Origin: Micavibrio sp. UBA5703
GTDB taxonomy: Bacteria; Pseudomonadota; Alphaproteobacteria; Micavibrionales; Micavibrionaceae
Length of the DNA stretch: 39,584 nucleotides
Reading direction: 5' to 3'
Assembly (NCBI GenBank): GCA_002420015.1
Contig: DIHF01000064.1
Location: 79,613 to 119,196, forward strand
A model generated the notes under the pieces. That model searched no databases. It was not told the origin of the DNA and saw only the letters and a list, made by a program, of their open reading frames with translations. Positions 32,498-39,584 of the stretch are shown here, one piece after another. The position numbers and the translations under genes were made by a program. The stretch's first letter is position 1. Each line of letters opens with the position of its first letter.

Positions 32498-33494
32498 GAA
32501 GATCCGCGCATCCATCATCGGCGTGACCGGCTATACGGGCCTTGAGCTGCTGCGGTTGCTGCTCGCACATCCGCATGTGGAAATCGGCGATCTGACCTCG
32601 CGCCAGCATGACGGCGAGCCGGTCGGCAACCTCTACCCGCATCTTGCGCATCTCAGCCACAAAATCACAGGGGCGGAACCTCTCAAGGTTGCTGAAAATA
32701 GCGACATTGTATTCCTATGCCTACCACACAAGACGGCACAAGACACCGTGGCGGCGCTGATCGGCAAAACCAAAATCATCGACCTGTCGGCGGATTTCCG
32801 GCTGGACGATGCCGAGACGTATCAAAAATATTACGGAGTCGCTCACAGCTACCCTGACCTCCTGAAAAAGGTCGTCTACGGCCTGCCCGAAACGGGATAC
32901 AGGGATAAAATCAAGGGCGCGGAAACCGTCGCCAATCCCGGCTGCTTTGCCCTGCTCTCCCAGCTTTTGCTCTACCCCTTTAAGGGTGCAATTGAGCATG
33001 CCGACATTATGGCCGTAACCGGTTCCAGCGGCGCGGGCAAGTCGCCGGGCGATGGCACGCACCACCCGGTCCGCAACCACAACATGAAAAGCTACAATGT
33101 AAACTCCCATCGACATATTCCGGAGATTATCCGCGCCGGGGGCATCACCCCCGCGCAACTTAATTTCGTCCCGACCTCCGGGCCGTTCACGCGGGGCATC
33201 TTCGCCACGGCCTTTGTGAGCACTTCAAAACCTATCAATAGCGACATTGTCGCTAAAACATATTCCGGCCACCCCTTTATCAGGCTGCAAAAAGAAGTCG
33301 CGCTGGCCAATATCGTCGGCTCCAACTACGCCGACCTGTCGGTGCAGGCGGCGGGTGAAGACCGCTTCATCGTCCAGGGTGCCATCGACAATCTCATCAA
33401 GGGCGCGGGCGGCACCGCCGTTCAGAATATGAACCTGATGTTCGGGCTGGAAGAAACGGCGGGGCTTGATATTCTCGGGCCTGTCTATCCATAG
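32487..33494 (+). CDS. argC: N-acetyl-gamma-glutamyl-phosphate reductase
   Basis: NADPH-dependent reductase of arginine synthesis that makes N-acetylglutamate semialdehyde. The ATG at 32487 gives 335 residues; a TTG at 32481 is also in frame. The NADP motif is GVTGYTG (12-18). The catalytic Cys153 is in ANPGCFALL, followed by TGSSGAGKSPGDGTHHP and the HRHIPEI motif with the active-site His. The THHP variant after SSGAG differs from E. coli ArgC and resembles the subgroup shared with LysY-type reductases. It overlaps the preceding P-loop gene and is followed after 12 nt by argB. Confidence 0.92.
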   Translation: MPPKKIRASIIGVTGYTGLELLRLLLAHPHVEIGDLTSRQHDGEPVGNLYPHLAHLSHKITGAEPLKVAENSDIVFLCLPHKTAQDTVAALIGKTKIIDLSADFRLDDAETYQKYYGVAHSYPDLLKKVVYGLPETGYRDKIKGAETVANPGCFALLSQLLLYPFKGAIEHADIMAVTGSSGAGKSPGDGTHHPVRNHNMKSYNVNSHRHIPEIIRAGGITPAQLNFVPTSGPFTRGIFATAFVSTSKPINSDIVAKTYSGHPFIRLQKEVALANIVGSNYADLSVQAAGEDRFIVQGAIDNLIKGAGGTAVQNMNLMFGLEETAGLDILGPVYP

Positions 33495-33506
33495 AGGTGA
33501 AATAAA

Positions 33507-34451
33507 ATGGCAAAGAAAAAAACCGCGCCGGTAAAGTCGGCAAAAAAGAAAAAAAGAACCGCGAATTTTTTCATCAACGCGTTCTATGAAAGCAAGTTCC
33601 GCGATAATCTGTTCGTCATCAAAGCGGGCGGCAAGATCATCGAGGACCGCAAATCGCTCGACAATCTGCTCGCCAACATCAAAAAGCTGAACTTCCTTGG
33701 TATTAAAGTATTGCTGGTTTACGGCGGTGGCCGCGCCGTCGACGAGGCGCTCGAAAAACGCGGCATCGGCATCAGGAAAAAAGACGGCCGCCGCATCACC
33801 GACAAAGCCACGCTCGGCGTTATCAAAGAAGTCATCGGCGGCACCCTGGCGCTCAGCATCAATGAAAGCATGGCCAGAAACGGGCTTGAAGGTTACGCCT
33901 TCAACGCCGTGCCGCATGAATGGCTGCGCGCCCAATTGCGCCCGAAGAAGCCCGTCGATTACGGCTATGTCGCCGACATACGCGGCGCGAACAAACGCCC
34001 CATCATGCGTCTTTTCAAGGTCACGAATTTTGTCGCCTGCGGCTGCCTCGCCACGCTGGAGAACGGAACGCTGTGCAACGTCAATGCCGACACCATCGCC
34101 ACGGAACTCGCCATCGGCGCAACTGCAGACAAGCTGATGTTCCTCAGCGATGTCGACGGCGTCCTCATCAACGGCAAAGCCGCCTTCACGATCACAGATG
34201 TACAAATCCCCCGCTACATCAAGGACGGCACCGCGACAGGCGGCATGAAGGTGAAGCTGGAAAACTGCCTCAAGGCGCTGGATGCGGGCGTCAAGCGCAT
34301 TCACCTCATCAACGGCCTGCGGCAGGATGCGCTTTACAATGAAATTTTCGAGCCTGTCGGCCCCGGCACCATGCTGTTCAAGGAATCCGAACGCAAAAAT
34401 TACATGAACGAAGTTGAAGCCCAGAAAGCCATCGGAGGAGCAAAAGCGTGA
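33507..34451 (+). CDS. argB: Acetylglutamate kinase (divergent)
   Basis: Amino acid kinase-fold enzyme of 314 residues that phosphorylates N-acetylglutamate. After a Lys-rich tail (about 1-20), motifs are VIKAGGKII, VYGGGRAVDEALEK, RRITDKATL, NVNADTIATELAIGATADKL, FLSDVDGVL and GGMKVKLENCLKALDAGV. Differences from typical ArgB (K-Y/F-GG, HGGGPQI, GGMxPK) make it a divergent member, though the nucleotide and acetylglutamate sites are recognisable. An ArgB-like kinase acting on another N-acyl glutamate cannot be excluded. Its stop overlaps the argD GTG start. Confidence 0.85.
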   Translation: MAKKKTAPVKSAKKKKRTANFFINAFYESKFRDNLFVIKAGGKIIEDRKSLDNLLANIKKLNFLGIKVLLVYGGGRAVDEALEKRGIGIRKKDGRRITDKATLGVIKEVIGGTLALSINESMARNGLEGYAFNAVPHEWLRAQLRPKKPVDYGYVADIRGANKRPIMRLFKVTNFVACGCLATLENGTLCNVNADTIATELAIGATADKLMFLSDVDGVLINGKAAFTITDVQIPRYIKDGTATGGMKVKLENCLKALDAGVKRIHLINGLRQDALYNEIFEPVGPGTMLFKESERKNYMNEVEAQKAIGGAKA

Positions 34452-35647
34452 CATCTGATTCTCAAAAAATTGTTGAGGAATCCGCAAAGTACCTGATTAA
34501 AAATTACGAGCCGCAGCCCTTCGCACTGGAGCGCGGCGAAGGCGTCTACGCCTGGGATGTCGAAGGCAACAAATATATCGACTGCTCGATCGGTTATGCG
34601 GTGGCCTCGCTGGGCCATGCCAACCCCGCCATATTAAAGACAATCAACGATCAGGCCGCAAAGCTGATGATCTGTCAGGCCTCCTACTGCACGGAAGCCA
34701 AGCTGAAATGCGCCAAGCTCCTGATCGAAAACTCCTGCTTCGACAAGGTTTACTTTTCCAACTCCGGCACGGAAAGCGTGGAAGCCGCGCTCAAGCTCGT
34801 ACGCAAATGGGCCTATGAAGAAAAAGGGCCGGAATGCAACGAGATCATCGCCTTCCACAACAGCTTCCACGGCCGGACCTTCGGCGCGGCCAGCGTCACC
34901 GAAAAACGCCACACGCAGCCCTTCTTCGGCCCCTATCTTCCCGGCGTGCATTTCGCCGATTTCAACAATGCGGACTCCGCCGCCGCGTTCATCAGCGAAA
35001 AAACGGCAGCCATCATCCTTGAACCCATACAGGGCGAAGGCGGCCTCAACCCGGCCAATATCGGCTTCATCAAGGAAATCCGCGCTTTGTGCGACAAGCA
35101 CGACATCGCGCTGATCTTCGACGAAGTGCAGGTCGGCATGGGCCGCCTCGGCACCTTCTTTGCCTATGAATCCTTTGGTGCCGCGCCCGACATCGCCGCG
35201 CTGGCCAAGGGGCTGGGCGGCGGCTTCCCAGTCGGCGCGATGGTCGCCAAAGACCGTTTCGCCAAACACATGACGGTCGGCTCGCACGGCACCACCTATG
35301 GCGGCAACCCGCTGGCAACTGCCGTAGCCCATACGGTCATCAGCGAAATCCTCAAGCCCGGTTTTCTGGAGAATGTTCAAAAGGTCGGCGCGTTCATGCT
35401 GGAAGGCATAAAGGAAATCCAGCGGCAATCCAACAAGATCACGGATGTCCGGGGACAAGGCCTGATGCTCGGAATCGACACCACGATTGAGATCAAAAAG
35501 CTCCTGCGCGCCCTGCAGAAAAACGGCCTGATGGCCAGCCAGGCCGGCAAGGCGACTCTGCGCATCACGCCGCCGCTTATCATCACCAAAGCACAGGCGC
35601 AGGATACACTCGACATTCTGGACAAAACCCTGAAACAGGAAGATTGA
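34448..35647 (+). CDS. argD: Acetylornithine aminotransferase
   Basis: Class III PLP aminotransferase of 399 residues that converts N-acetylglutamate semialdehyde to N-acetylornithine. It starts with GTG at 34448, overlapping the argB TGA, with a strong GGAGGAG ribosome binding site about 8 nt upstream. The PLP-binding lysine is Lys254 (LAKGLGGGFP). SNSGTESVEAALK (104-116), FHGRTFG, EPIQGEGG and IFDEVQVGMGR are standard. It is the aminotransferase of the argC-argB-argD run. Confidence 0.93.
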   Translation: MTSDSQKIVEESAKYLIKNYEPQPFALERGEGVYAWDVEGNKYIDCSIGYAVASLGHANPAILKTINDQAAKLMICQASYCTEAKLKCAKLLIENSCFDKVYFSNSGTESVEAALKLVRKWAYEEKGPECNEIIAFHNSFHGRTFGAASVTEKRHTQPFFGPYLPGVHFADFNNADSAAAFISEKTAAIILEPIQGEGGLNPANIGFIKEIRALCDKHDIALIFDEVQVGMGRLGTFFAYESFGAAPDIAALAKGLGGGFPVGAMVAKDRFAKHMTVGSHGTTYGGNPLATAVAHTVISEILKPGFLENVQKVGAFMLEGIKEIQRQSNKITDVRGQGLMLGIDTTIEIKKLLRALQKNGLMASQAGKATLRITPPLIITKAQAQDTLDILDKTLKQED

Positions 35648-35660
35648 AGGTCAACAGGCA

Positions 35661-36701
35661 ATGAGTAATCTGCACATCAATGGAACGGAAAGACATCTGA
35701 ACATTCTGGCTCCCATTTTTCTGATGTGCAGGCCGGATTACTACGACCCGCGCATCGAAAAGCACCAGAAACCCGGACACCCCGCCCCGAACAGGTTTAT
35801 CTCCGGCAACGATTTTGACCCCGGCCTTGCCGTCGATCAATGGAACGCGCTCAAGGAAAAACTTGAATCCCTCGGCGCACAGGTCATTCTCGTCGATCCC
35901 GTAGAAGGGCTGGTTGATCAGGTTTTCACAGCGGACTCCTCCGTTTCTCTTATGACTCTGCCCCCTGACAACGCAAACGCAGTGAAAGCCCCACCGATCT
36001 TTCATACCCTTTACAGCCGTTTTAAACATGCAGCCCGCACACCGGAATTGCAGGCGCAAATGTGCGCCCTGGAATCTTTAAAAAGCGATCTCGAGAAAAC
36101 GCATCTCAACGGCTCCCGCCCGACATTCATGCTGGGCCGAAACATCCAGAACTTTGAAGGTGGTGACAATTTGTACGATCCGTACCGGGATATGTTCTGG
36201 TCTGGTTATGGTGACGACGAAAATATCGACACATGCAGGTCAAGCATAGGTTCGCACGGGCTTTTGAAAGAGTTCATGGAAGTCAAGGTACAGGGAATCG
36301 AAGTTGCGAACGGGTTTTATCATCTAGACACTTCGCTTGCCCCGCTTCCCGGCGGACATATGATTTGCTATCCGGGCGGCATGAACCGTAAATCATTTGA
36401 ATCCGTCCAAAAAGCGGCTGAAAATGAAACGATTATTCTTGTACACGAAGAAGACGCACAAAAATTCGGCTGCAACGTCATTACCGTCGACCGCCATAAC
36501 ATCGTCATGCCCCTTTGCAGCGACAATCTGCGCCGTGAAATAGAAAGCCATGATTACGCCGTGCACATGGTCGATGTCGGCGAATTCATCAAATCCGGCG
36601 GCGGGCCGCACTGCCTGACCAACCGCGTAAACCAGCCGCGAACACCGGGCGGCCTTAGGAAATTTCCCAACTTTTACGACATGCTGCGATACCAGCGATA
36701 G
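35661..36701 (+). CDS. Guanidino-group-modifying enzyme (ADI/DDAH superfamily)
   Basis: A 346-residue protein of the amidinotransferase/arginine deiminase/DDAH fold. The catalytic core is visible: FTADSS (89-94), FEGGD (165-169), His221 and Asp223 in YHLDT, and the nucleophile Cys318 in GGGPHCLT. The N-terminal MCRPDYYDPR motif is shared with arginine deiminase-related proteins, including cyanobacterial arginine dihydrolases (ArgZ/AgrE). The reaction would hydrolyse a guanidino group of arginine or a derivative, but the substrate is not known. It lies between argD and argF (gaps of 13 and 11 nt), so it belongs to the arginine operon. A catabolic enzyme inside an anabolic operon is odd. Confidence 0.8.
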   Translation: MSNLHINGTERHLNILAPIFLMCRPDYYDPRIEKHQKPGHPAPNRFISGNDFDPGLAVDQWNALKEKLESLGAQVILVDPVEGLVDQVFTADSSVSLMTLPPDNANAVKAPPIFHTLYSRFKHAARTPELQAQMCALESLKSDLEKTHLNGSRPTFMLGRNIQNFEGGDNLYDPYRDMFWSGYGDDENIDTCRSSIGSHGLLKEFMEVKVQGIEVANGFYHLDTSLAPLPGGHMICYPGGMNRKSFESVQKAAENETIILVHEEDAQKFGCNVITVDRHNIVMPLCSDNLRREIESHDYAVHMVDVGEFIKSGGGPHCLTNRVNQPRTPGGLRKFPNFYDMLRYQR

Positions 36702-36712
36702 GGGCAAATGCC

Positions 36713-37630
36713 ATGAAACCTGTAAGACATTTTATTGATCTTTCTGAAATCCCCGGCGACACGCTACGGGGGATACTCGCCCACGCCCACGACCTCAAGA
36801 AAAATAAATTCAACCCGCCGCAAATCTTCAAGGGCCTATCGCTGGCGATGGTGTTCGACAAGCGCTCGACACGCACGCGCATGAGCTTTGATCTGGCCAT
36901 GAAACAGCTCGGCGGCCATACGGTCGTCATGAACATGGACGAAATCCAGCTCGGCGGTGCGGAAAGCGTCGAAAGCACGGCCAATGTGCTGTCGCGCTAC
37001 GTCGATGCCATCATGCTGCGGATGAGCAATCAGGACATGATGAAGGAACTGAGCCGCCATGCCTCCATCCCCGTCATCAACGGCATGACCAACCAGTCGC
37101 ATCCGTGCCAGATTATGGCCGATATCCTGACCATCGAGGAAAAGCTCGGCCCCATCGAAGGCAAAAAAGTCGCGTGGTTCGGCGATATCAACAATGTGTC
37201 CAATACGTTTGTGCAAGCCTCAAAGATTTTCAATTTCGACCTTGTTCTGGCCGTTCCCGAGGATCTGCACGGCAAGGCCCCGAAAGGCGCGAATGTTACG
37301 GCGGACGCAAAAGCCGCCGCGAAGAATGCGGATGTCCTTGTGACCGATACCTGGGTGTCGCTGGGGCAGGAAGGCAAAGCCATCGAGAAATTCTGGCCCT
37401 ATCAGGTCAATGGCGCTTTGATGAACCTTGCAAAAAATAACGCCATTTTCATGCATTGCCTGCCGATCCACGAATGGGAGGAAGTCTCCGAGGATGTCGC
37501 AAAATCCCCGGCAAGCGTCATATACGACGAGGCCGAAAACCGCCTTCACGTGCAAAAGGCCATACTGGCGTGGTGCCTTGAAAATGCCGGGGTGTCACTG
37601 CAAGAAACGCCGGACTCCGAGGCCGAGTAA
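36713..37630 (+). CDS. argF: Ornithine carbamoyltransferase
   Basis: Forms citrulline from ornithine and carbamoyl phosphate; 305 residues. The carbamoyl phosphate site is STRTR (52-56), with SHPCQIMAD in the middle and HCLPIH near residue 266. NGMTNQSHPCQ, WFGDINNVSNTFVQA and DEAENRLHVQKAILAWCL strongly resemble alphaproteobacterial enzymes. The usual HCLPAHRGEEV reads HCLPIHEWEEV, a change of the normally conserved Arg-Gly next to the active site. The ribosome binding site is AGGGGC. It is separated from argG by a repeat element and a small membrane protein gene. Confidence 0.92.
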   Translation: MKPVRHFIDLSEIPGDTLRGILAHAHDLKKNKFNPPQIFKGLSLAMVFDKRSTRTRMSFDLAMKQLGGHTVVMNMDEIQLGGAESVESTANVLSRYVDAIMLRMSNQDMMKELSRHASIPVINGMTNQSHPCQIMADILTIEEKLGPIEGKKVAWFGDINNVSNTFVQASKIFNFDLVLAVPEDLHGKAPKGANVTADAKAAAKNADVLVTDTWVSLGQEGKAIEKFWPYQVNGALMNLAKNNAIFMHCLPIHEWEEVSEDVAKSPASVIYDEAENRLHVQKAILAWCLENAGVSLQETPDSEAE

Positions 37631-37674
37631 GCACTGTTGCCAAAGCCCGGATGAGGTATTAAAGTTCCCCCATT

Positions 37675-37819
37675 CGTCATCCCCGCGACCTGCGAAGCCT
37701 TGGCGAAGCAGGTTTAAACAGCGGGGATCCAGAAATGTCAGCGGGCTTTGCCCGCTGTCTTTGTGGACCCCCGTCGTCTTAGCGAACCTTGCTGCGCAAG
37801 CTTCGCCACGGGGGTGACG
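37675..37819. repeat. Palindromic CGTCA...TGACG repeat element, copy 2
   Basis: A 145-bp element bounded by CGTCATCCCCG (37675-37685) and CGGGGGTGACG (37809-37819), 10 of 11 matched. It contains three inner arms. The first is CCTGC...GCAGG. The second is CGGGGATCCA...TGGACCCCCG closing on the perfect hairpin CAGCGGGC-TTT-GCCCGCTG (37739-37757). The third is GCGAA...TTCGC. It folds like a cloverleaf between argF and the next gene and contains no credible coding sequence. Confidence 0.7.
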
Positions 37820-37844
37820 GGACGATGGAATATGGAGAATACTC

Positions 37845-38186
37845 ATGACAAAAAGGGAACAAGACGACAGCGACGACGGGTTCGAGGAAATCGCCCGCGA
37901 CCTTATCAAGGGGGAATTTCCACTGGTCGAAGCCTTCTGGATTTACTTCTTCCTTCCGGCAGTCGCAGGCGAAGTTCTTGCCACCGCAGCGGGCAGCATC
38001 GGCGGCTTTATCGGTCTCCTTTCCATTCTCATTCACCTGCTGGTGCTGCTCTGGACCGGGTTCATGGTCATACCGATCTGGAAATCCTCGGAAAATTACG
38101 AAGGGCGGCGGGTTTTTGTCTGGCTGGCGAAAACATTCATTGTGCTGTTTGGCATAAAAGTAGCGCTGGCATTTCCCGTATTCTAA
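37845..38186 (+). CDS. Small membrane protein
   Basis: A 113-residue unknown protein. The acidic N-terminus (about 1-25) is followed by hydrophobic segments at about 27-47, 50-77 and 90-110, so it should span the inner membrane three times. GGAGA lies before the ATG at 37845. It sits between argF and argG with 36 nt to argG and may be co-transcribed, but nothing in the sequence points to a role in arginine metabolism. Confidence 0.65.
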   Translation: MTKREQDDSDDGFEEIARDLIKGEFPLVEAFWIYFFLPAVAGEVLATAAGSIGGFIGLLSILIHLLVLLWTGFMVIPIWKSSENYEGRRVFVWLAKTFIVLFGIKVALAFPVF

Positions 38187-38222
38187 CCGTATAAGAAGAA
38201 CAAATTTAAAAAGGAAAAACTC

Positions 38223-39479
38223 ATGAGTGCAAAACCAAAAGTCGTCCTCGCCTACTCCGGCGGCCTCGATACCTCCATTATTCTCAAATGGCTGATCGAG
38301 GAAGGTTATGACGTTGTCGCCTATATCGCCGATGTCGGCCAGAAGGAAGACTTCAAGGCGGCGGAAGCAAAAGCCAAAAAGATCGGCGCCAGCGCCGTCT
38401 ATATCGAAGACCTGAAAGAGGAATTCGTCACCGATTTCATCTTCCCCGTTTTCAAATCGCAGGCCGTTTATGAGGGCCGCTACCTACTCGGCACATCCAT
38501 TGCGCGGCCTGTCATCGCCAAGCGCCAGATCGAAATCGCGCAAAAAGAAAAGGCGCAATATGTTTCGCACGGTGCGACCGGCAAGGGCAACGACCAGGTG
38601 CGTTTTGAACTCTCCTATTACGCGCTCAAGCCCGACATCAAGGTTCTCGCGCCGTGGAAAATGCAATCCTTCCTCGACCGCTTCAAGGGCCGCAGCGACA
38701 TGATCCATTTCGCCGAGCAGCACGGCATCGAGATCAAAGCCTCGCGCTCCAAGCCGTATTCCGAGGACGACAACCTCCTGCACATTTCGCACGAGGCCGG
38801 CATTCTCGAAGACCCGAATGCGGCGGCGGATGAAGACGTGTACTCAAGAACCGCCAGCATCGAAAAAGCGCCGAATACGCCCGACATCATCGAAATCACC
38901 TTCAAGGACGGCGTGCCGGTGAAAGTTGAGAATAAAGGCGACGGACGGAAAGAAACAAAGCCCCTGCCCCTATTCGAGTACCTTAACGAACTCGGCACGA
39001 AGCACGGCATCGGGCGGCTTGATATGGTGGAAAACCGTTTCGTCGGCATCAAATCGCGCGGCGTTTATGAAACGCCGGGCGGCACGATTTTGCACAACGC
39101 CCACCGCGACCTCGAAGGCCTGACAATGGACCGCGAGGTTATGAAGCTGCGCGACTCCCTTTCGCCGAAAGTGGCGGAGCTGGTTTATAACGGCTTCTGG
39201 TTCGCGCCCGAAATGGAATTCCTGATGGCCGCCATGAACAAGGCGCAGGAAATGATCGACGGCACGGTAACGGTGAAACTGCTCAAGGGCGTGGCCTACC
39301 CCATCGCCCGCACATCGCCGGTGGCGCTGTACGATCCCAAACAATCCAGCATGGACGAGGAAGGCGGCTACGACCAGAAAGATGCCGCCGGGTTCATCCG
39401 GATCAACGCAATCCGTCTGCGCGCCCACAGCCTCATCACCAAGGCGGCCAAAGGCGGGAAGAAAAAAGCGGCGGCTTAG
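38223..39479 (+). CDS. argG: Argininosuccinate synthase
   Basis: Joins citrulline and aspartate using ATP; 418 residues. The PP-loop is SGGLDTS at residues 12-18. Further motifs are YEGRYLLGTSIARP, SHGATGKGNDQVRFEL, the aspartate/citrulline-binding segments around NLLHISHEAG, and ETPGGTILHNAHRDLE. The C-terminus is a basic tail rich in Lys and Ala. The AAGGA ribosome binding site lies 9 nt upstream. argH is not in the window and may lie elsewhere. A palindromic repeat follows about 20 nt after the stop. Confidence 0.96.
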   Translation: MSAKPKVVLAYSGGLDTSIILKWLIEEGYDVVAYIADVGQKEDFKAAEAKAKKIGASAVYIEDLKEEFVTDFIFPVFKSQAVYEGRYLLGTSIARPVIAKRQIEIAQKEKAQYVSHGATGKGNDQVRFELSYYALKPDIKVLAPWKMQSFLDRFKGRSDMIHFAEQHGIEIKASRSKPYSEDDNLLHISHEAGILEDPNAAADEDVYSRTASIEKAPNTPDIIEITFKDGVPVKVENKGDGRKETKPLPLFEYLNELGTKHGIGRLDMVENRFVGIKSRGVYETPGGTILHNAHRDLEGLTMDREVMKLRDSLSPKVAELVYNGFWFAPEMEFLMAAMNKAQEMIDGTVTVKLLKGVAYPIARTSPVALYDPKQSSMDEEGGYDQKDAAGFIRINAIRLRAHSLITKAAKGGKKKAAA

Positions 39480-39498
39480 TTATAGTCGTTTAAAATAG

Positions 39499-39582
39499 CA
39501 TCACAAACTTCGTCATCACACGCTTTATGCGTGTGATCCATTTGGATTGCACGGACAAGCCGTGCAATGACGGTGTTTGATG
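39499..39582. repeat. Palindromic CGTCA...TGACG repeat element, copy 3
   Basis: CGTCAT (39511-39516) and ATGACG (39567-39572) enclose two perfect hairpins: ATCACACGC-TTTAT-GCGTGTGAT (39515-39537) and TTGCACGG-ACAAG-CCGTGCAA (39547-39567). Outer bases CATCACAAAC and GTTTGATG extend the pairing imperfectly. It lies directly behind argG and may serve as a transcript end or stabiliser. Confidence 0.7.
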
Positions 39583-39584
39583 TG

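Noticed and set aside
33225..34487. A 420-codon minus-strand frame opposite argC/argB
   Set aside because: It spans the junction of two clear genes on the other strand and shows low-complexity composition without motifs.
37748..38194. A 148-codon plus-strand frame overlapping the small membrane protein gene
   Set aside because: It starts inside the cloverleaf repeat and reads the 37845-38186 gene out of frame. The latter has a ribosome binding site and clean membrane helices.
1..39584. CRISPR array
   Set aside because: No series of identical repeats with regular unique spacers was seen. The repeats present are palindromic elements and short degenerate tandem units.

Overview
The window (about 39.6 kb, moderately GC-rich) looks like chromosome of an alphaproteobacterium. 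The evidence is the gene order mltB-rlpA-dacA-tmk-holB-metG-tatD-MBL hydrolase, an alphaproteobacterial-style ornithine carbamoyltransferase, a TipF-like degenerate EAL protein and a YejABE-type peptide importer. A Micavibrio-like or rhodospirillalean relative is my guess from general resemblance. Most genes are housekeeping. The accessory signal is one small insertion behind pgsA, several palindromic repeat families, and two unusual genes inside the arginine operon.

Layout. 286-1185: unknown protein with a His-rich patch. 1182-5184: manganese-type ABC importer sitABCD on the minus strand, with a divergent mntR and a candidate MntR box between them. 5192-8032: an ArsB/NhaD-type carrier and a TrkH potassium channel, both on the minus strand. 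8103-9603: small membrane-anchored protein, tRNA-Ser(UGA) on the minus strand, and an AT-rich HAD phosphatase gene. 9683-17793: cell-wall genes (mltB, rlpA, dacA) running into tmk, holB, metG, a TatD nuclease and a PhnP-like hydrolase. 17909-18700: mazG. 18701-19250 has no confident gene but holds two repeat elements, a consensus sigma70 promoter and a 146-bp hairpin. 19251-22344: pgsA and pyrD, separated by a 1.45-kb insertion carrying one unknown gene and bounded by 20-bp direct repeats that recreate the 3' end of pgsA. 22378-24255: TipF-like EAL protein and an unknown protein. 24440-29895: YejA-like binding protein, kdsB, a histidine phosphatase, yejB and yejE, without the ATPase yejF. 30016-31209: M20D amidohydrolase. 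31451-39479: arginine biosynthesis (unknown P-loop protein, argC, argB, argD, guanidino-modifying hydrolase, argF, small membrane protein, argG).

How it works together. MntR with manganese probably represses sitABCD. The mltB/rlpA/dacA block trims peptidoglycan. argC-argB-argD-argF-argG cover acetylglutamate to argininosuccinate; acetylglutamate synthesis, deacetylation and argH are not in the window. Several starts (mntR, the HAD gene, dacA, pgsA) have a -10 hexamer ending 6-8 nt before the ATG and no clear Shine-Dalgarno, which suggests leaderless mRNAs are common here.

The observations most worth following up are the pgsA 3'-end insertion, the P-loop protein translationally coupled to argC, and the guanidino-modifying enzyme inside an anabolic arginine operon.
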